Part shown: positions 8,990 through 18,024 of the stretch, piece by piece | Position numbering within the stretch: the first letter of the stretch is position 1 | Layout of the letters: every line of letters begins with the position of its first letter | Origin: SCBR16-9 sp964537975 | GTDB taxonomy: Bacteria; Hydrogenedentota; Hydrogenedentia; Hydrogenedentales; SCBR16-9 | Length of the DNA: 64,000 bases | Reading direction: 5' to 3' | NCBI GenBank assembly: GCA_964537975.1 | Contig: CAZIDP010000010.1 | Coordinates: 1-64,000 of the forward strand | Made by a program: the position numbers and the translations under genes | Notes under the pieces: generated by a model | What the model saw: the letters and a program-made list of their open reading frames with translations, nothing else | Told to the model about the DNA's origin: nothing | Databases searched by the model: none

Positions 8990-9601
8990 ATGAAAAAATA
9001 TGCACAGCCTAATTTAATTAAAATCAACTATGATAAGACAATATTTTTGGCTATATTTGTGATTTTTGCTTCACATATGGGAGGCAGCTTACTCATGGCA
9101 GAATCGAATCAACAGTACGACTTGCAAGACCCCGGTTTAATGCCACCTCCTGTCATAACTACACCTGATCTGGCACAGTATGGACCACAAACACGAGTCT
9201 TTCAAGGCATCCCCGGCATTGAACGTGCTTCAAATGGACGCCTTTGGGCAACCTGGTATGGTGGTGGCCCGACAGAAGGCCCTTGGAATTATGTCATGCT
9301 GAATACCAGCAGTGATGACGGTAGGTCATGGACAGAATTAAAGGTTGTAATAGAACCTGAAGGTCAAGTGCGGGCCTTTGACCCATGCCTATGGATCGAC
9401 CCCCTCGGACGTATGTGGTTTTTCTGGGCTCAAGCTATAGAATTCTGGGATGGTCGCGCTGGTGTCTGGGCGATTGTCACAGAAAATCCTGAAGATGAAA
9501 ATCCCGATTGGAGCGTTCCACGCCGTCTCTCGGATGGAATCATGATGAATAAACCCACGGCGTTATCGACAGGCGAATGGGTATTGCCTGTGGCTATCTG
9601 A
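8990..9601 (+). CDS. Sialidase-like protein, N-terminal part (interrupted by in-frame TGA)
   Basis: The ATG at 8990 is chosen because aggaagagggg lies just upstream; an in-frame ATG at 8966 has no such site. A signal-peptide-like stretch ('TIFLAIFVIFASHMGGSLLMA') is followed by a propeller start with 'RASNGRLWATWYGGG' and an Asp-box ('SSDDGRSWTE'). The frame stops at TGA 9599-9601 after 'TGEWVLPVAI'. The same frame continues without another stop to 10693 with three more Asp-boxes, so the two parts are one gene split by a single codon. A Trp codon (TGG) is the likely ancestral reading. Family members are six-bladed propeller exo-sialidases or related BNR hydrolases, usually secreted. Confidence 0.75.
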   Translation: MKKYAQPNLIKINYDKTIFLAIFVIFASHMGGSLLMAESNQQYDLQDPGLMPPPVITTPDLAQYGPQTRVFQGIPGIERASNGRLWATWYGGGPTEGPWNYVMLNTSSDDGRSWTELKVVIEPEGQVRAFDPCLWIDPLGRMWFFWAQAIEFWDGRAGVWAIVTENPEDENPDWSVPRRLSDGIMMNKPTALSTGEWVLPVAI

Positions 9602-10693
9602 GCGTTTCCACCACACAACATAGGGCAACCTATCCAAGAAGAAAATATACGCACTCCGGAAATTCCTAATGCCTCGAATATAGTTGTCTCAACTGATGAA
9701 GGAGAAACCTGGTCTTACCGTGGCGGGGTTGATATACCGGGTCGTTCATGTGATGAACACATGGTGGTCGAACGTAGTGACGGCACACTCTGGATGATGG
9801 CCCGGACGCCATACGGCATGGGTGAGAGTATCTCAAGGGACCGTGGTTATACTTGGGAAACACCCCGTCATTCCTGGATTCCCCATGTGCCTACATCCAG
9901 ATTTTTCATCCGCCACCTGAATTCAGGGCGGGTGTTATTGGTCAAGCACACTCCACCTGACGGTCGTACGCGTTCACATCTTACTGCCTATCTTTCAGAA
10001 GATGATGGGTTTACATGGCTTGGAGGGCTTAGCATTGATGAACGTGCTGGTGTTTCATACCCCGATGGTATTCAGGCCGAAGATGGCACCATTTATATCA
10101 TTTATGATTTTTCCCGTTACAATGAAAAGCAAATATTAATGGCAACCTTTACAGAAGAGGATATACTTTCAGAAGTAGATGTTTCGGGCAAAGTACGCCG
10201 TCAAGTATTGGTGCATCAGGCAACTGGTACTCCGGAGACTACCGATACACCAGCGCTCACTTTGAAGTTACATGAAGATGGCCAAGCTTTGATATCTGAA
10301 TTGCCCGCAGTTCTCACCGATATTGAAGGGGAATGGGCACCATTCGAATTTGGTGAAGAGGTTTTCACCAACCGTGATTACACTATTGGTGAAATACCGG
10401 AAAAACTGATTGGAGCACGATTCCTGAGAAGCAGCATCGACTCCATCCATGCAACAGTCGAAACAGAAGGTGTGGTCTGGATTCTCACACCGCAACCCGA
10501 ACGCAACAGCGACAGCCTTGAACTCGCGCTTTACCGCAGTGGATTTCAAAAGACAGCGTTACCGGAATTCATCTTGTTCGACCAGGCGTATCCCAACGCC
10601 TGCACCCTTTTCCAAAGGCAAGCTCATGCTGGTGAGACAATCAACTTTGGAAAATGGGGCGTTTTGTTGTTACCCGGAGCACCAAAAGAGTAA
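9602..10693 (+). CDS. Sialidase-like protein, C-terminal part (after in-frame TGA)
   Basis: This is the continuation of the interrupted gene in the same frame. The first ATG (9761) has no ribosome binding site and lies in mid-fold, so independent translation is unlikely. Three Asp-box motifs are visible: 'STDEGETWSY', 'SRDRGYTWET' and 'SEDDGFTWLG'. 'ERSDGTLWMMARTPYGMGESISRD' is the usual propeller core of exo-alpha-sialidase-like (BNR) proteins, and 'YPDGIQAEDGTIYIIYDFSR' matches the blade with a conserved Tyr. A C-terminal beta domain of about 130 residues follows. If the TGA is real, the gene is a pseudogene; if it is a sequencing error, this is a ~567-residue secreted enzyme. Confidence 0.72.
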   Translation, partial: AFPPHNIGQPIQEENIRTPEIPNASNIVVSTDEGETWSYRGGVDIPGRSCDEHMVVERSDGTLWMMARTPYGMGESISRDRGYTWETPRHSWIPHVPTSRFFIRHLNSGRVLLVKHTPPDGRTRSHLTAYLSEDDGFTWLGGLSIDERAGVSYPDGIQAEDGTIYIIYDFSRYNEKQILMATFTEEDILSEVDVSGKVRRQVLVHQATGTPETTDTPALTLKLHEDGQALISELPAVLTDIEGEWAPFEFGEEVFTNRDYTIGEIPEKLIGARFLRSSIDSIHATVETEGVVWILTPQPERNSDSLELALYRSGFQKTALPEFILFDQAYPNACTLFQRQAHAGETINFGKWGVLLLPGAPKE

Positions 10694-10766
10694 AAGGCAA
10701 AATTCTCAGCACCTATGCCGCAGATTAATAAAAAAGTATTTTCTAGACCAGAAAGGAGGAAATGAG

Positions 10767-11027
10767 ATGAACAAGTTTTGTCAGAGTTGTGGAATGCCAA
10801 TGAAAAAGGACCCAGAACAAGGCGGAACCAATACAGATGGGAGCAAGAGTCCAGACTACTGTAGTTATTGCTTCCAGAATGGTACGTTTACATCGCCAGA
10901 AATCTGTACAGCGGTTGACATGCAGAGATTCTGCATCGAGAAGTTAAAAGAAATGGGCACACCAGGCTTCATGGCTTGGTTGTATACCAGGGGAATCCCT
11001 AGACTGAAACGCTGGAAGACCAGTTAA
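10767..11027 (+). CDS. Small zinc-ribbon protein
   Basis: This 86-residue protein starts at the ATG after gaaaggagga. It begins 'MNKFCQSCGMPM' and continues with 'DYCSYCFQNGTFTSPEIC': two CxxC pairs that form the 'putative zinc ribbon' domain common in small stand-alone bacterial proteins. The C-terminal half ('MQRFCIEKLKEMGTPGFMAWLYTRGIPRLKRW') is helical. Cellular role is unknown; no membrane segment or signal peptide. It lies 73 bases after the sialidase-like gene, on the same strand but with its own strong ribosome binding site. Confidence 0.85.
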   Translation: MNKFCQSCGMPMKKDPEQGGTNTDGSKSPDYCSYCFQNGTFTSPEICTAVDMQRFCIEKLKEMGTPGFMAWLYTRGIPRLKRWKTS

Positions 11028-11205
11028 ATCATCATTGGAGCTGACAAAAAACTCCTGAAGTGACTGATGAAATATAAATCCTCAGATTTCGTTGAGTGCG
11101 ACGCAAATTTCTCAATACATCAGGTATCAATCGAAGTCTAAATCGGTAAGGCAATGCAGATAATGCGGAGTTCTGTTGTCTTGTTATCTGGCGCTATCAG
11201 CATGC

Positions 11206-12516
11206 TCAATTCATCGGCACTATCTTATGTTGGATTAAATACTCAAAAAAAGTCTCTGCAACCAGTTCTGAGCCAGCGGGTGAGAGGTGTCCATCGAAGA
11301 TTAAGTACAATGATTTTACCTCGTCGTGCTCCAAAATAGCTTTATGAACCGGAACCCAAGGCAGATTCTCCTGAATGAAAAAATCTTCAACTATTCGTAC
11401 ATCCTTGAAACGCTCATAGATGTCCGGGTTTTCGGCCATGTTCACCGATGACTCCCAGCTATCGTTCACAGCAGAAGCACTGGAAGGAATGCAATAGAGC
11501 AGGATATCCATATCTTCTTGAGCATTCACCAGGTCGACAACTTCAAGTATGTCTTCCTGCAAGCACTGCCAACCATATTCAAACTCGGCCGTCCAATCCT
11601 TCTTGTTGACTTCAATCCACCAGGGCAAGTTCTCAAGACTCCCCTTAGGGGTGTACCCCCGATATGGAACCAAACGAACACGGTCCATCACATCAACCAA
11701 TAAGGTGCCTCGTCCTGTACTGTTCAGCACAGTCTGGTAGGCCATGCTTTTGCGCCGAAGCCAGTTATCAAGCTCAAATTGCCAATTTTGCTGTCGCTTC
11801 AGTAAGCGCCACCACTCGTCATCCCAGTCTGATTCTACGTTTGGTATATGATCAAGTTTTATAATTGTGTTGACAATATCGTTTTCTGCATAAATCTGCA
11901 TAATAACCAAATCCAGTTTCAATGGGAAGCCACGTTCTTCTAGAAAAATGCGCTGCTGCCAGGCGGCCGTACCAAGCATACCTCCGTTAATTACCGTGAT
12001 TTTTTTATTGGGTAGTTGTGACTGGAACAACTCTTGCAAGTAATACGGTATGGTCTCATCCTCTTCCGCCCATCCCATAGTGAAGGAATCGCCCAACATA
12101 AAAATACGGTACTCATCTGCTTCTTTCTCAGGCAAATAGACATTGCGCAAGCCTTGCTCGGATATTTCAATTGGGATCAGATTAACTGAATCCGGAGAGT
12201 CCTTGACCCTGATACTGGATTGTACACCCGGCTTCAGAATCTGCATCATATCCGGGTGATCTGCTAAAATATTTGTCGAATCGTATTGTGGTTCGAAGAG
12301 TAAACGTGCGCCAAATTCAAAAAACATACCAAATAGAAATAATGAAGTCATAGAATATATAAAAACATTACGCAGAATAACAACATCACACTTTTTTTTA
12401 GAAAAGGTATGTAAGAACAGCACAATACCCAAAAGAGTTAAGAGCAACGCAACGGGCCATGGCGTACCGCGATAAACCACAACAATAAACAAAATCAATG
12501 CGAATAAAAGTCGCAT
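11206..12516 (-). CDS. Membrane-anchored SGNH/GDSL-type hydrolase
   Basis: This 436-residue protein has two or three N-terminal membrane segments (residues ~2-36 and ~50-70). A periplasmic SGNH domain follows: block I 'IFMLGDSFTMGW' (catalytic Ser), an Asn-containing 'NGGMLG', 'IYAENDI', and a final 'FDGHLSPAG' supplying Asp and His. Enzymes of this layout often act as O-acetyl esterases or transferases on exopolysaccharide or wall polymers; the substrate here is not evident. It is the last of three minus-strand genes (arylsulfotransferase-like, methyltransferase, SGNH) that may form one unit, although gaps of about 75-90 bases separate them. Confidence 0.78.
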   Translation of the reverse strand: MRLLFALILFIVVVYRGTPWPVALLLTLLGIVLFLHTFSKKKCDVVILRNVFIYSMTSLFLFGMFFEFGARLLFEPQYDSTNILADHPDMMQILKPGVQSSIRVKDSPDSVNLIPIEISEQGLRNVYLPEKEADEYRIFMLGDSFTMGWAEEDETIPYYLQELFQSQLPNKKITVINGGMLGTAAWQQRIFLEERGFPLKLDLVIMQIYAENDIVNTIIKLDHIPNVESDWDDEWWRLLKRQQNWQFELDNWLRRKSMAYQTVLNSTGRGTLLVDVMDRVRLVPYRGYTPKGSLENLPWWIEVNKKDWTAEFEYGWQCLQEDILEVVDLVNAQEDMDILLYCIPSSASAVNDSWESSVNMAENPDIYERFKDVRIVEDFFIQENLPWVPVHKAILEHDEVKSLYLIFDGHLSPAGSELVAETFFEYLIQHKIVPMN

Positions 12517-12591
12517 AGCAATTCCTACACGTTCTTTATATTGTGTTTATGCCAAAAAACTACAAAGATTCCTCTAGAATCACTAGATTCA

Positions 12592-13356
12592 TCACACCTT
12601 TTGCAACACCACCTTCATACACATACCGGTATACATTCGAAGGGGATAAAGCAATTCATCAAGTAATTTTGCTGGAGGGTAAAACACTGGTGCTAAAGGA
12701 AATTGTTGTACACAACTGCCTGCGGCAATATGCCGGAACAAATTAATACATTCAATAGAATGCACCCGCAATTGTGGAAACAAGGTATCGTATTTTTTTC
12801 TTTGGCTAAAAAACACAATTGTTGCCCTTGCAACATTAGCATCAAGCAATGGGTTGTTTTCATGGTGATAATTATTATCAAAAGGGGACTCATTCAGGTC
12901 AACTGCTTCATCTGTTGCTATCTTGTAAATCCATCGTGATAAGAAAGATATATAGGGATCGATAATGACAAAGCAGCCGCCTGGTTTTAAGGCAAAATAT
13001 ATTTCCTCAAACAATGCACTAGGATTCGGGCAATGATGAAAAAAAGCTATCCCCAAAAAGCAGCCAACAGAATTCTCTTTAAATGGTAACTGTGTTGCAT
13101 TGCATTGCATATTACTTTCAGGAAATGGCAGTAAATCCGTGGTAATGATGTTCGGATTATAATCACGTATTAAGCCAGCACCACCTCCCAACTCCACTAT
13201 TGGGCCAATCGTGCATTCCTTGATACCCCATTCCCATAAGTTGGCATAAAATTTTTTCAGTGTGGGGTTACTGTCCCAAATAGTCCGATATTGTTGAATC
13301 ATGGAGAGGTTTTCTCCCCAGACTTCAGTCAGTTCTTTACGTCGGAAAAATTTCAC
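12592..13356 (-). CDS. Class I SAM-dependent methyltransferase
   Basis: This 254-residue protein has the Rossmann methyltransferase motifs in order: motif I 'IVELGGGAGLI', an acidic strand end 'IITTDLLP', 'NATQLPFKENSVGCFLGIAFFHHC' (motifs II/III), and 'EIYFALKPGGCFVIIDP'. This is the Methyltransf_11 pattern. No signal peptide is present, so it is cytosolic. The substrate cannot be told from sequence; a sugar or lipid precursor is possible given the neighbouring surface-polymer genes. It sits between the arylsulfotransferase-like and SGNH genes on the same strand. Confidence 0.85.
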   Translation of the reverse strand: MKFFRRKELTEVWGENLSMIQQYRTIWDSNPTLKKFYANLWEWGIKECTIGPIVELGGGAGLIRDYNPNIITTDLLPFPESNMQCNATQLPFKENSVGCFLGIAFFHHCPNPSALFEEIYFALKPGGCFVIIDPYISFLSRWIYKIATDEAVDLNESPFDNNYHHENNPLLDANVARATIVFFSQRKKYDTLFPQLRVHSIECINLFRHIAAGSCVQQFPLAPVFYPPAKLLDELLYPLRMYTGMCMKVVLQKV

Positions 13357-13448
13357 GAAACCACATTCTTTTGTTACAAAATATTGATCGGAAGTTCATA
13401 GAAATAAAAACAATGAAAGACTACAAGAAATAGTGAGTGATATTCTGT

Positions 13449-14780
13449 TTAATCAAGCCAATCCAACAAGAAGTCTGGTTCTATACGGACCAAATCAAAT
13501 AAATATGGAATGAACTGATCAATGCCTTCCAGTACATGGGGAACGACATATTCCCAGACAATACTACCATTTCGCTGTATTTCAAAAGCACGACCAGCCT
13601 GAGATTCTATGACAAGAATATTTCCATTGGGTAATGGTTGTATAGAACCACATGCTTCGGTAAAAAACGAATTGGGAGGGTTCGCAATGTAATACCAAAC
13701 GATATTTTCAGTAAATGGTTCGATTTCAAGAACACGTGAATAATCTGAAAATCGGTTGTTATCAAACAAGATAATGTTGGCATTGGGTAATAAAATCGGC
13801 TGATGAGGCCCACTCCAGGTTCCCAACTTAAACCAAACAATTTCTTCCAATTCCATATCGATTATGGCCAAAGCGTGTATTTCACGCAACACTGTTAGTA
13901 TGTTTCCTTTTTTAAAATATGGTGATATGTGTTCCAACGTGCCGTCTAGGTATTCCAAGGTGTTAGTGTGAAACAAATCACCACTTTCTTTCACTAAACT
14001 ACTGATTACCGGCCAGAAATCAGATTGTTCAGCAGCTTCGAGTATTGAAACTTGACGTTTCACATTTCCATGAGGATCAAGAATAGTAACAAAATCTTCT
14101 AAAATAGGTTCATGTGCATGGATTCGCGGAATAACATGTGCTTTTCGCGATAGTACATATATGTCACCGTCATCCATGACCTTTAAATCATGGTGTGCAT
14201 TTCCAGGAAATTCCCAAATCAATTCTGAATTTTTATCAATCTTTATTAGACCATATCCCTCAAATATAGCGAGCAAATCACCATTATCATATAAATACGC
14301 ACGCCGCCAATTTAAATGTCCGATGCTGTCTTCAGGAATATAACGTTCTGGCCAAACCATTTCAAAAGTATAAGCCCAAGTATGAAGTAAGTCTCCTTGC
14401 ATATCTATCAGATAAGCTTTGGGAGCATGACCGGCTATGTATAAGTTTAAGCCATTGCAAGTGTTCTCTTCGTCATGTTGAATTAAACCCGATAATGTTG
14501 GAACGGGTTGGGTACCTCCAAGATACCCAATCGCATTCAGTTGTTCAATCATGTCCAATTGTTCAGCAGATAATTCTTCCTGCTGGAATCGATCTTCTGA
14601 GATAGAGATACTGTCTTCACTTTGCAGTATGGATTGTTGATTGTTACGATTTTGCCCATTGTTATCTACAATTTTATCATCACAACCCATGCAAGACAGC
14701 ACCAAAGCAGCCAAATACAACTGAAGAATCAAACCACTTTTCCAGCATTCCACTTTTACTGATGTAAAAGAAAACCGCAT
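13449..14780 (-). CDS. Arylsulfotransferase (ASST)-like lipoprotein
   Basis: This 443-residue protein has an N-terminal signal with a lipobox-like 'LVLSC' (Cys30), so it is probably a lipoprotein. Repeated blades follow: 'GLNLYIAGHAPKAYLIDMQG', 'LLHTWAY', 'NAHHDLKVMDDGDIYVLSRK', 'GPHQPILLPNANIILFDN', 'GSIQPLPNGNILVIES' and 'GRAFEIQRNGSIVWEY'. These are the propeller repeats of arylsulfotransferase-type proteins, with a His in 'NAHHD' near the position of the family's catalytic His. The segment 'QLDMIEQLNAIGYLGG' resembles a tail element seen in sulfatase-rich planctomycete-like proteins. Sulfate transfer is inferred; many family members are uncharacterised. Confidence 0.75.
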   Translation of the reverse strand: MRFSFTSVKVECWKSGLILQLYLAALVLSCMGCDDKIVDNNGQNRNNQQSILQSEDSISISEDRFQQEELSAEQLDMIEQLNAIGYLGGTQPVPTLSGLIQHDEENTCNGLNLYIAGHAPKAYLIDMQGDLLHTWAYTFEMVWPERYIPEDSIGHLNWRRAYLYDNGDLLAIFEGYGLIKIDKNSELIWEFPGNAHHDLKVMDDGDIYVLSRKAHVIPRIHAHEPILEDFVTILDPHGNVKRQVSILEAAEQSDFWPVISSLVKESGDLFHTNTLEYLDGTLEHISPYFKKGNILTVLREIHALAIIDMELEEIVWFKLGTWSGPHQPILLPNANIILFDNNRFSDYSRVLEIEPFTENIVWYYIANPPNSFFTEACGSIQPLPNGNILVIESQAGRAFEIQRNGSIVWEYVVPHVLEGIDQFIPYLFDLVRIEPDFLLDWLD

Positions 14781-15082
14781 ACTCCACTACTCCTTTGTAT
14801 TCGAGATGCCACTATACTCAAAATATCGAAACTGTATCTTCCAGGTGAGAAACGTATAACTTAATACAAATGGTCTCAAGTCCACAAACAACGAGTTGAC
14901 TGTCCCTTTTATTGGCTGGATTCAATACGCATCCAGGCACCCTATATCGTGAAATTTATAACTCTCCCATATTGATCATGCAAAACAATAAAATTTTCAT
15001 TGACTATAAATCAATATGCATTAACATAACCCTGCATTGTCGCGGATTAAACGATTATCAATCTTAATAAGCAAACAAAACT
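14781..15082. other. Intergenic spacer
   Basis: About 300 bases lie upstream of the arylsulfotransferase-like gene and beyond the terminator of the secreted protein at 15163. I see no gene; it must contain the promoter of the 14780 gene, but no clear -35/-10 pair stood out. Confidence 0.5.
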
Positions 15083-15119
15083 AAAAAAAGGTGAGTATGC
15101 CTCACGACATTCTCACCTT
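15083..15119 (-). terminator. Rho-independent terminator
   Basis: On the minus strand aaggtgag and ctcacctt form an 8-bp stem followed by a run of seven T residues. It is 44 bases downstream of the stop of the secreted protein gene at 15163. Confidence 0.85.
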
Positions 15120-15162
15120 CTAACTTGTAACATATTAGCTCTTCAGTATTGTTGTTTCCAGA

Positions 15163-15696
15163 TTAATTTCCTGGTGGCAACAAGTGAGCATATGAAAGTG
15201 TTTCACCTGCGAAAACTACCATACCTTGTATGTCATTCGCTCCACCAACCCAAGAAATGGTAATGCTACCATTGTAGATGTTACCAGTACCGGTTGCGGG
15301 ACGAATGGGAACAAGCAAGCCTTGTGCACCCTCTTGGCCACCATCATTACCGTTTTCACCAGTCCAAGGTACAACTGTATTCGGTGCTGGGTCGATTCTT
15401 ACTGGACGAAATGCCAGTGCTGAATTCGGCGCAATAAAGAAGGTATTGGTGTCAAGATTAGGATTTGGATTAACTGCACCAAGTGCTTCACCATTTGCGT
15501 TGAAGTACTCAATAGCCAATTCCATTTGCTCATCTACATTACTCTTCAGATAGACCAATGTGGTAATACCAGCATTAGGCGGAAAACCGGCACCTACTTC
15601 AGCGTAATCCAAGAACCAAGGCACACTGATTGAACTGGCGAAGGCACTGCCAACACCCATCATAAGCACGAGAGCTACGATTCCAAACTTTTTCAT
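15163..15696 (-). CDS. Small secreted protein of unknown function
   Basis: The ATG at 15694-15696 is chosen because agagaggtg lies 8 bases upstream and it opens directly on a signal peptide ('MKKFGIVALVLMMGVGSAFA'); a longer in-frame start at 15819 would place a non-hydrophobic 41-residue leader first and overlap the promoter. The mature ~157 residues are beta-rich: 'ITTLVYLKSNVDEQMELAIEYF' split over two strands, 'NTFFIAPNSALAFRPVRIDP', and a closing 'GNIYNGSITISWVGG'. I do not recognise a named family. It is a single-gene unit with its own promoter (15824-15852), ~130-nt leader and terminator, suggesting dedicated and possibly high expression. Confidence 0.8.
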   Translation of the reverse strand: MKKFGIVALVLMMGVGSAFASSISVPWFLDYAEVGAGFPPNAGITTLVYLKSNVDEQMELAIEYFNANGEALGAVNPNPNLDTNTFFIAPNSALAFRPVRIDPAPNTVVPWTGENGNDGGQEGAQGLLVPIRPATGTGNIYNGSITISWVGGANDIQGMVVFAGETLSYAHLLPPGN

Positions 15697-15823
15697 TCTA
15701 ATTTCACCTCTCTTTCGTTGCGGATTTCTGTGAACGGGACCTCCGTCCCCTCTGTTCTTTGAACAGTTACAGACTTCCAAACAAAGTTGATTTCGAACGC
15801 TGTGTTCAACCACCAACAACTAG

Positions 15824-15852
15824 TTTGTATCACAAACCGGTTTGAATGTCAA
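15824..15852 (-). promoter_or_regulatory. Sigma70-type promoter with palindromic operator
   Basis: On the minus strand TTGACA (15847-15852) and TACAAA (15824-15829) are spaced by exactly 17 bases. The spacer contains a perfect 12-bp palindrome, caaaccggtttg (15833-15844). A palindrome between -35 and -10 is the classic place for a repressor operator. It would drive the secreted protein gene at 15163-15696. Confidence 0.6.
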
Positions 15853-15957
15853 GCATATTTTCATAAAAAATTTAATAAAAATTATTACTCTGAAGCTACT
15901 GCGTCAATTCGCGATACAAGTTCTTTATTTACAAATACTTACAACAACAAATCCACA

Positions 15958-17808
15958 TCAGCCAACTGGCGTAAAGTACCACGGCACCAAGGGCGGTGGC
16001 AGCATTGGTCGGTATCGGGCTGTGATGTATGGAGTAAGTTTTTGCTGAATTGGGAACCCTTCGGTAAACATTTCTGCTAAAAAGCTTTGATCTTGTTCTC
16101 GATGGGTCAATGTACGGTAATAAGCTTGGCGTTTAAAACTTTCTAGCATAGGCACTCCTGCCCCGCTTGGCAATGGCGTAGCAATTTCTCGGGCAGAAGC
16201 AAGTTCATCACTGTCCAGTGGTGCCCCCCACCGCAATTCTGGTGCATGGTTCGGATCAAAAGAAAGGTCAAATAGTCTTTTTTCTACGTCCATGAGCGTC
16301 AAAGGCACTTCAACACCTTGCGAATTGATATAAAAAAACTTGCGTGAAGAAAACAATTCGTTTTTAGCTCGGATTAATTGAAATGCCAAGTCACCCTGCG
16401 AAAACACGGCATTATCCCACTGTGGAGAGGGAATTATACAATTCGAATCTATACCGAACCAGGCGATTGCCATATCAATAAAATTAATTGACTGAAAGTA
16501 TCTGGCACGCAAATCGACATCCATTGGTGCGGTTGTTGTATCCCCCCATCTTCCCCGAGCATTAAATACATTGTAATGAATATTTTTTTCAGGGAATGTT
16601 ACCGGACCTGATGCAAGCACATCTTGCCAGCCAGCCTGAACCATCAACTCCCTTTCATTACACATTGCCAGCAATTCATCAGCAAAAGATTCCAATACTT
16701 TTATGGGATTAATTTTATCGACAGAGCGCATCCGTAGACGTATAAAATCATGGATGTTGTCAAGAGTAATGCCATTTTCATTAATTTTTTGCCGGGATCT
16801 AATCATGGCCAACTTTTCATACTGCTCTAAGGAATACCCGAATTCTTTCATCTCATCATCGGTCCGTCGCCGCACACGCAAAACCCGGCCTGAATCATCA
16901 ACTTCTGCTATCGGATAACGATGAATTCGAAACCCGCGGTAACATCCGGCCAACGGTTCATCAGGATTCTCATACTTGGCAGTTATGCCAGTTACTGCAT
17001 TCATGCTGTTGTGGTAATAAATACCTCGGGTCGGCGCCGTAGTTGAATCAAGGAAGTACAACTCACCGAAGTTATCTACTTTTCCGAGAATCAGTACATG
17101 ACCATCCAGATAGAAAAGACTACCCGGCAATAATGTGTCCCGAGTTATAGCTACCGGAACCGTATCTGACAACGCTGCACCTGGTCGGTGAGGTTCAATA
17201 CGGTAATGTCCTGTATTAAAGCCATGTACTGCATCTACAAAAAACCTGTGGGTAGATTCATAATCAAAACTGCTTGTTCCACCAGTAACGTTATTGAAAG
17301 CAGATGTTCGTATATCTCCACCATCGCCGGAGCGTATCCAGCTAATCATAAATGGCAAGCCGCGTCTGTATGCGTAATACCCCGTTAACGATATCGTCAA
17401 CTTGCCGCAATCCAGGATACGGTGCATCACTTGCATGGTCTCTTGCGATAATTGAGGATTGGATGGTTCACCGATGAATGCTGAATCCATCAACAGATTA
17501 ATCTCGGGATCTGTCAATACTTCTTCGATTTTTGCGAGGCGCTGTGTTTTTGTCCCGGTGCTTTTTACATCGTAAATATTTTCGATCCACTGTGCAAAAT
17601 GTGCAATTTCAGCTTTGTTCCACTGACGATAAAGTGGCCAGGCTCCTCGAGTGGAGTGAATTGAAGCAGGATTGGGGTCCTGTATATCCGTTGATACCAT
17701 CACTTCAGAAAAAGAAATTTCAGAAATGAAAACCAGTACAACAGTTAATATAGTGAAAAGAAAAAAAGTGTTGGCCTTTGAAGACACCGTCGCACCTTGA
17801 ATTATCAT
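15958..17808 (-). CDS. Secreted protein, putative NlpC/P60- or papain-like hydrolase
   Basis: This 616-residue protein starts at an ATG preceded by ggaggataacca. It has a signal peptide (residues ~12-35). Residues ~130-160 contain 'DCGKLTISLTGYYAYRRGLPF', and ~100 residues later 'GSLFYLDGHVLILGKV' and 'LYFLDSTT'. The order Cys, then 'DGHV', then Asp is that of NlpC/P60- and papain-like cysteine hydrolases, with a helix carrying the Cys ahead of a beta sheet carrying the His. This assignment is inference from the motif order. A C-terminal region of ~300 residues has no recognised domain. A peptidoglycan or peptide substrate would be expected if catalytic. Confidence 0.55.
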   Translation of the reverse strand: MIIQGATVSSKANTFFLFTILTVVLVFISEISFSEVMVSTDIQDPNPASIHSTRGAWPLYRQWNKAEIAHFAQWIENIYDVKSTGTKTQRLAKIEEVLTDPEINLLMDSAFIGEPSNPQLSQETMQVMHRILDCGKLTISLTGYYAYRRGLPFMISWIRSGDGGDIRTSAFNNVTGGTSSFDYESTHRFFVDAVHGFNTGHYRIEPHRPGAALSDTVPVAITRDTLLPGSLFYLDGHVLILGKVDNFGELYFLDSTTAPTRGIYYHNSMNAVTGITAKYENPDEPLAGCYRGFRIHRYPIAEVDDSGRVLRVRRRTDDEMKEFGYSLEQYEKLAMIRSRQKINENGITLDNIHDFIRLRMRSVDKINPIKVLESFADELLAMCNERELMVQAGWQDVLASGPVTFPEKNIHYNVFNARGRWGDTTTAPMDVDLRARYFQSINFIDMAIAWFGIDSNCIIPSPQWDNAVFSQGDLAFQLIRAKNELFSSRKFFYINSQGVEVPLTLMDVEKRLFDLSFDPNHAPELRWGAPLDSDELASAREIATPLPSGAGVPMLESFKRQAYYRTLTHREQDQSFLAEMFTEGFPIQQKLTPYITARYRPMLPPPLVPWYFTPVG

Positions 17809-18024
17809 TGGTTATCCTCCACAGGTATAAAAAAATGATTGAGCGAAATTATAGCAGATTTTCTCAGTCATGGAACATACTGTATGTTTATAAGGATTCA
17901 TTATAATATAAGCCAAGCTTTATCTCATTATGGATAAATAAAATAATCTCAAATATAAAATATCAAGTAAACAATGACAATTTAATAGTTGTGCAGGACA
18001 AAATGTAAGGATGCGCATTTAATC

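Noticed and set aside
9599..9601. Selenocysteine or global TGA recoding
   Set aside because: TGA clearly terminates several other genes in the window, and this enzyme family has no selenocysteine members known to me; a point mutation or error is simpler.
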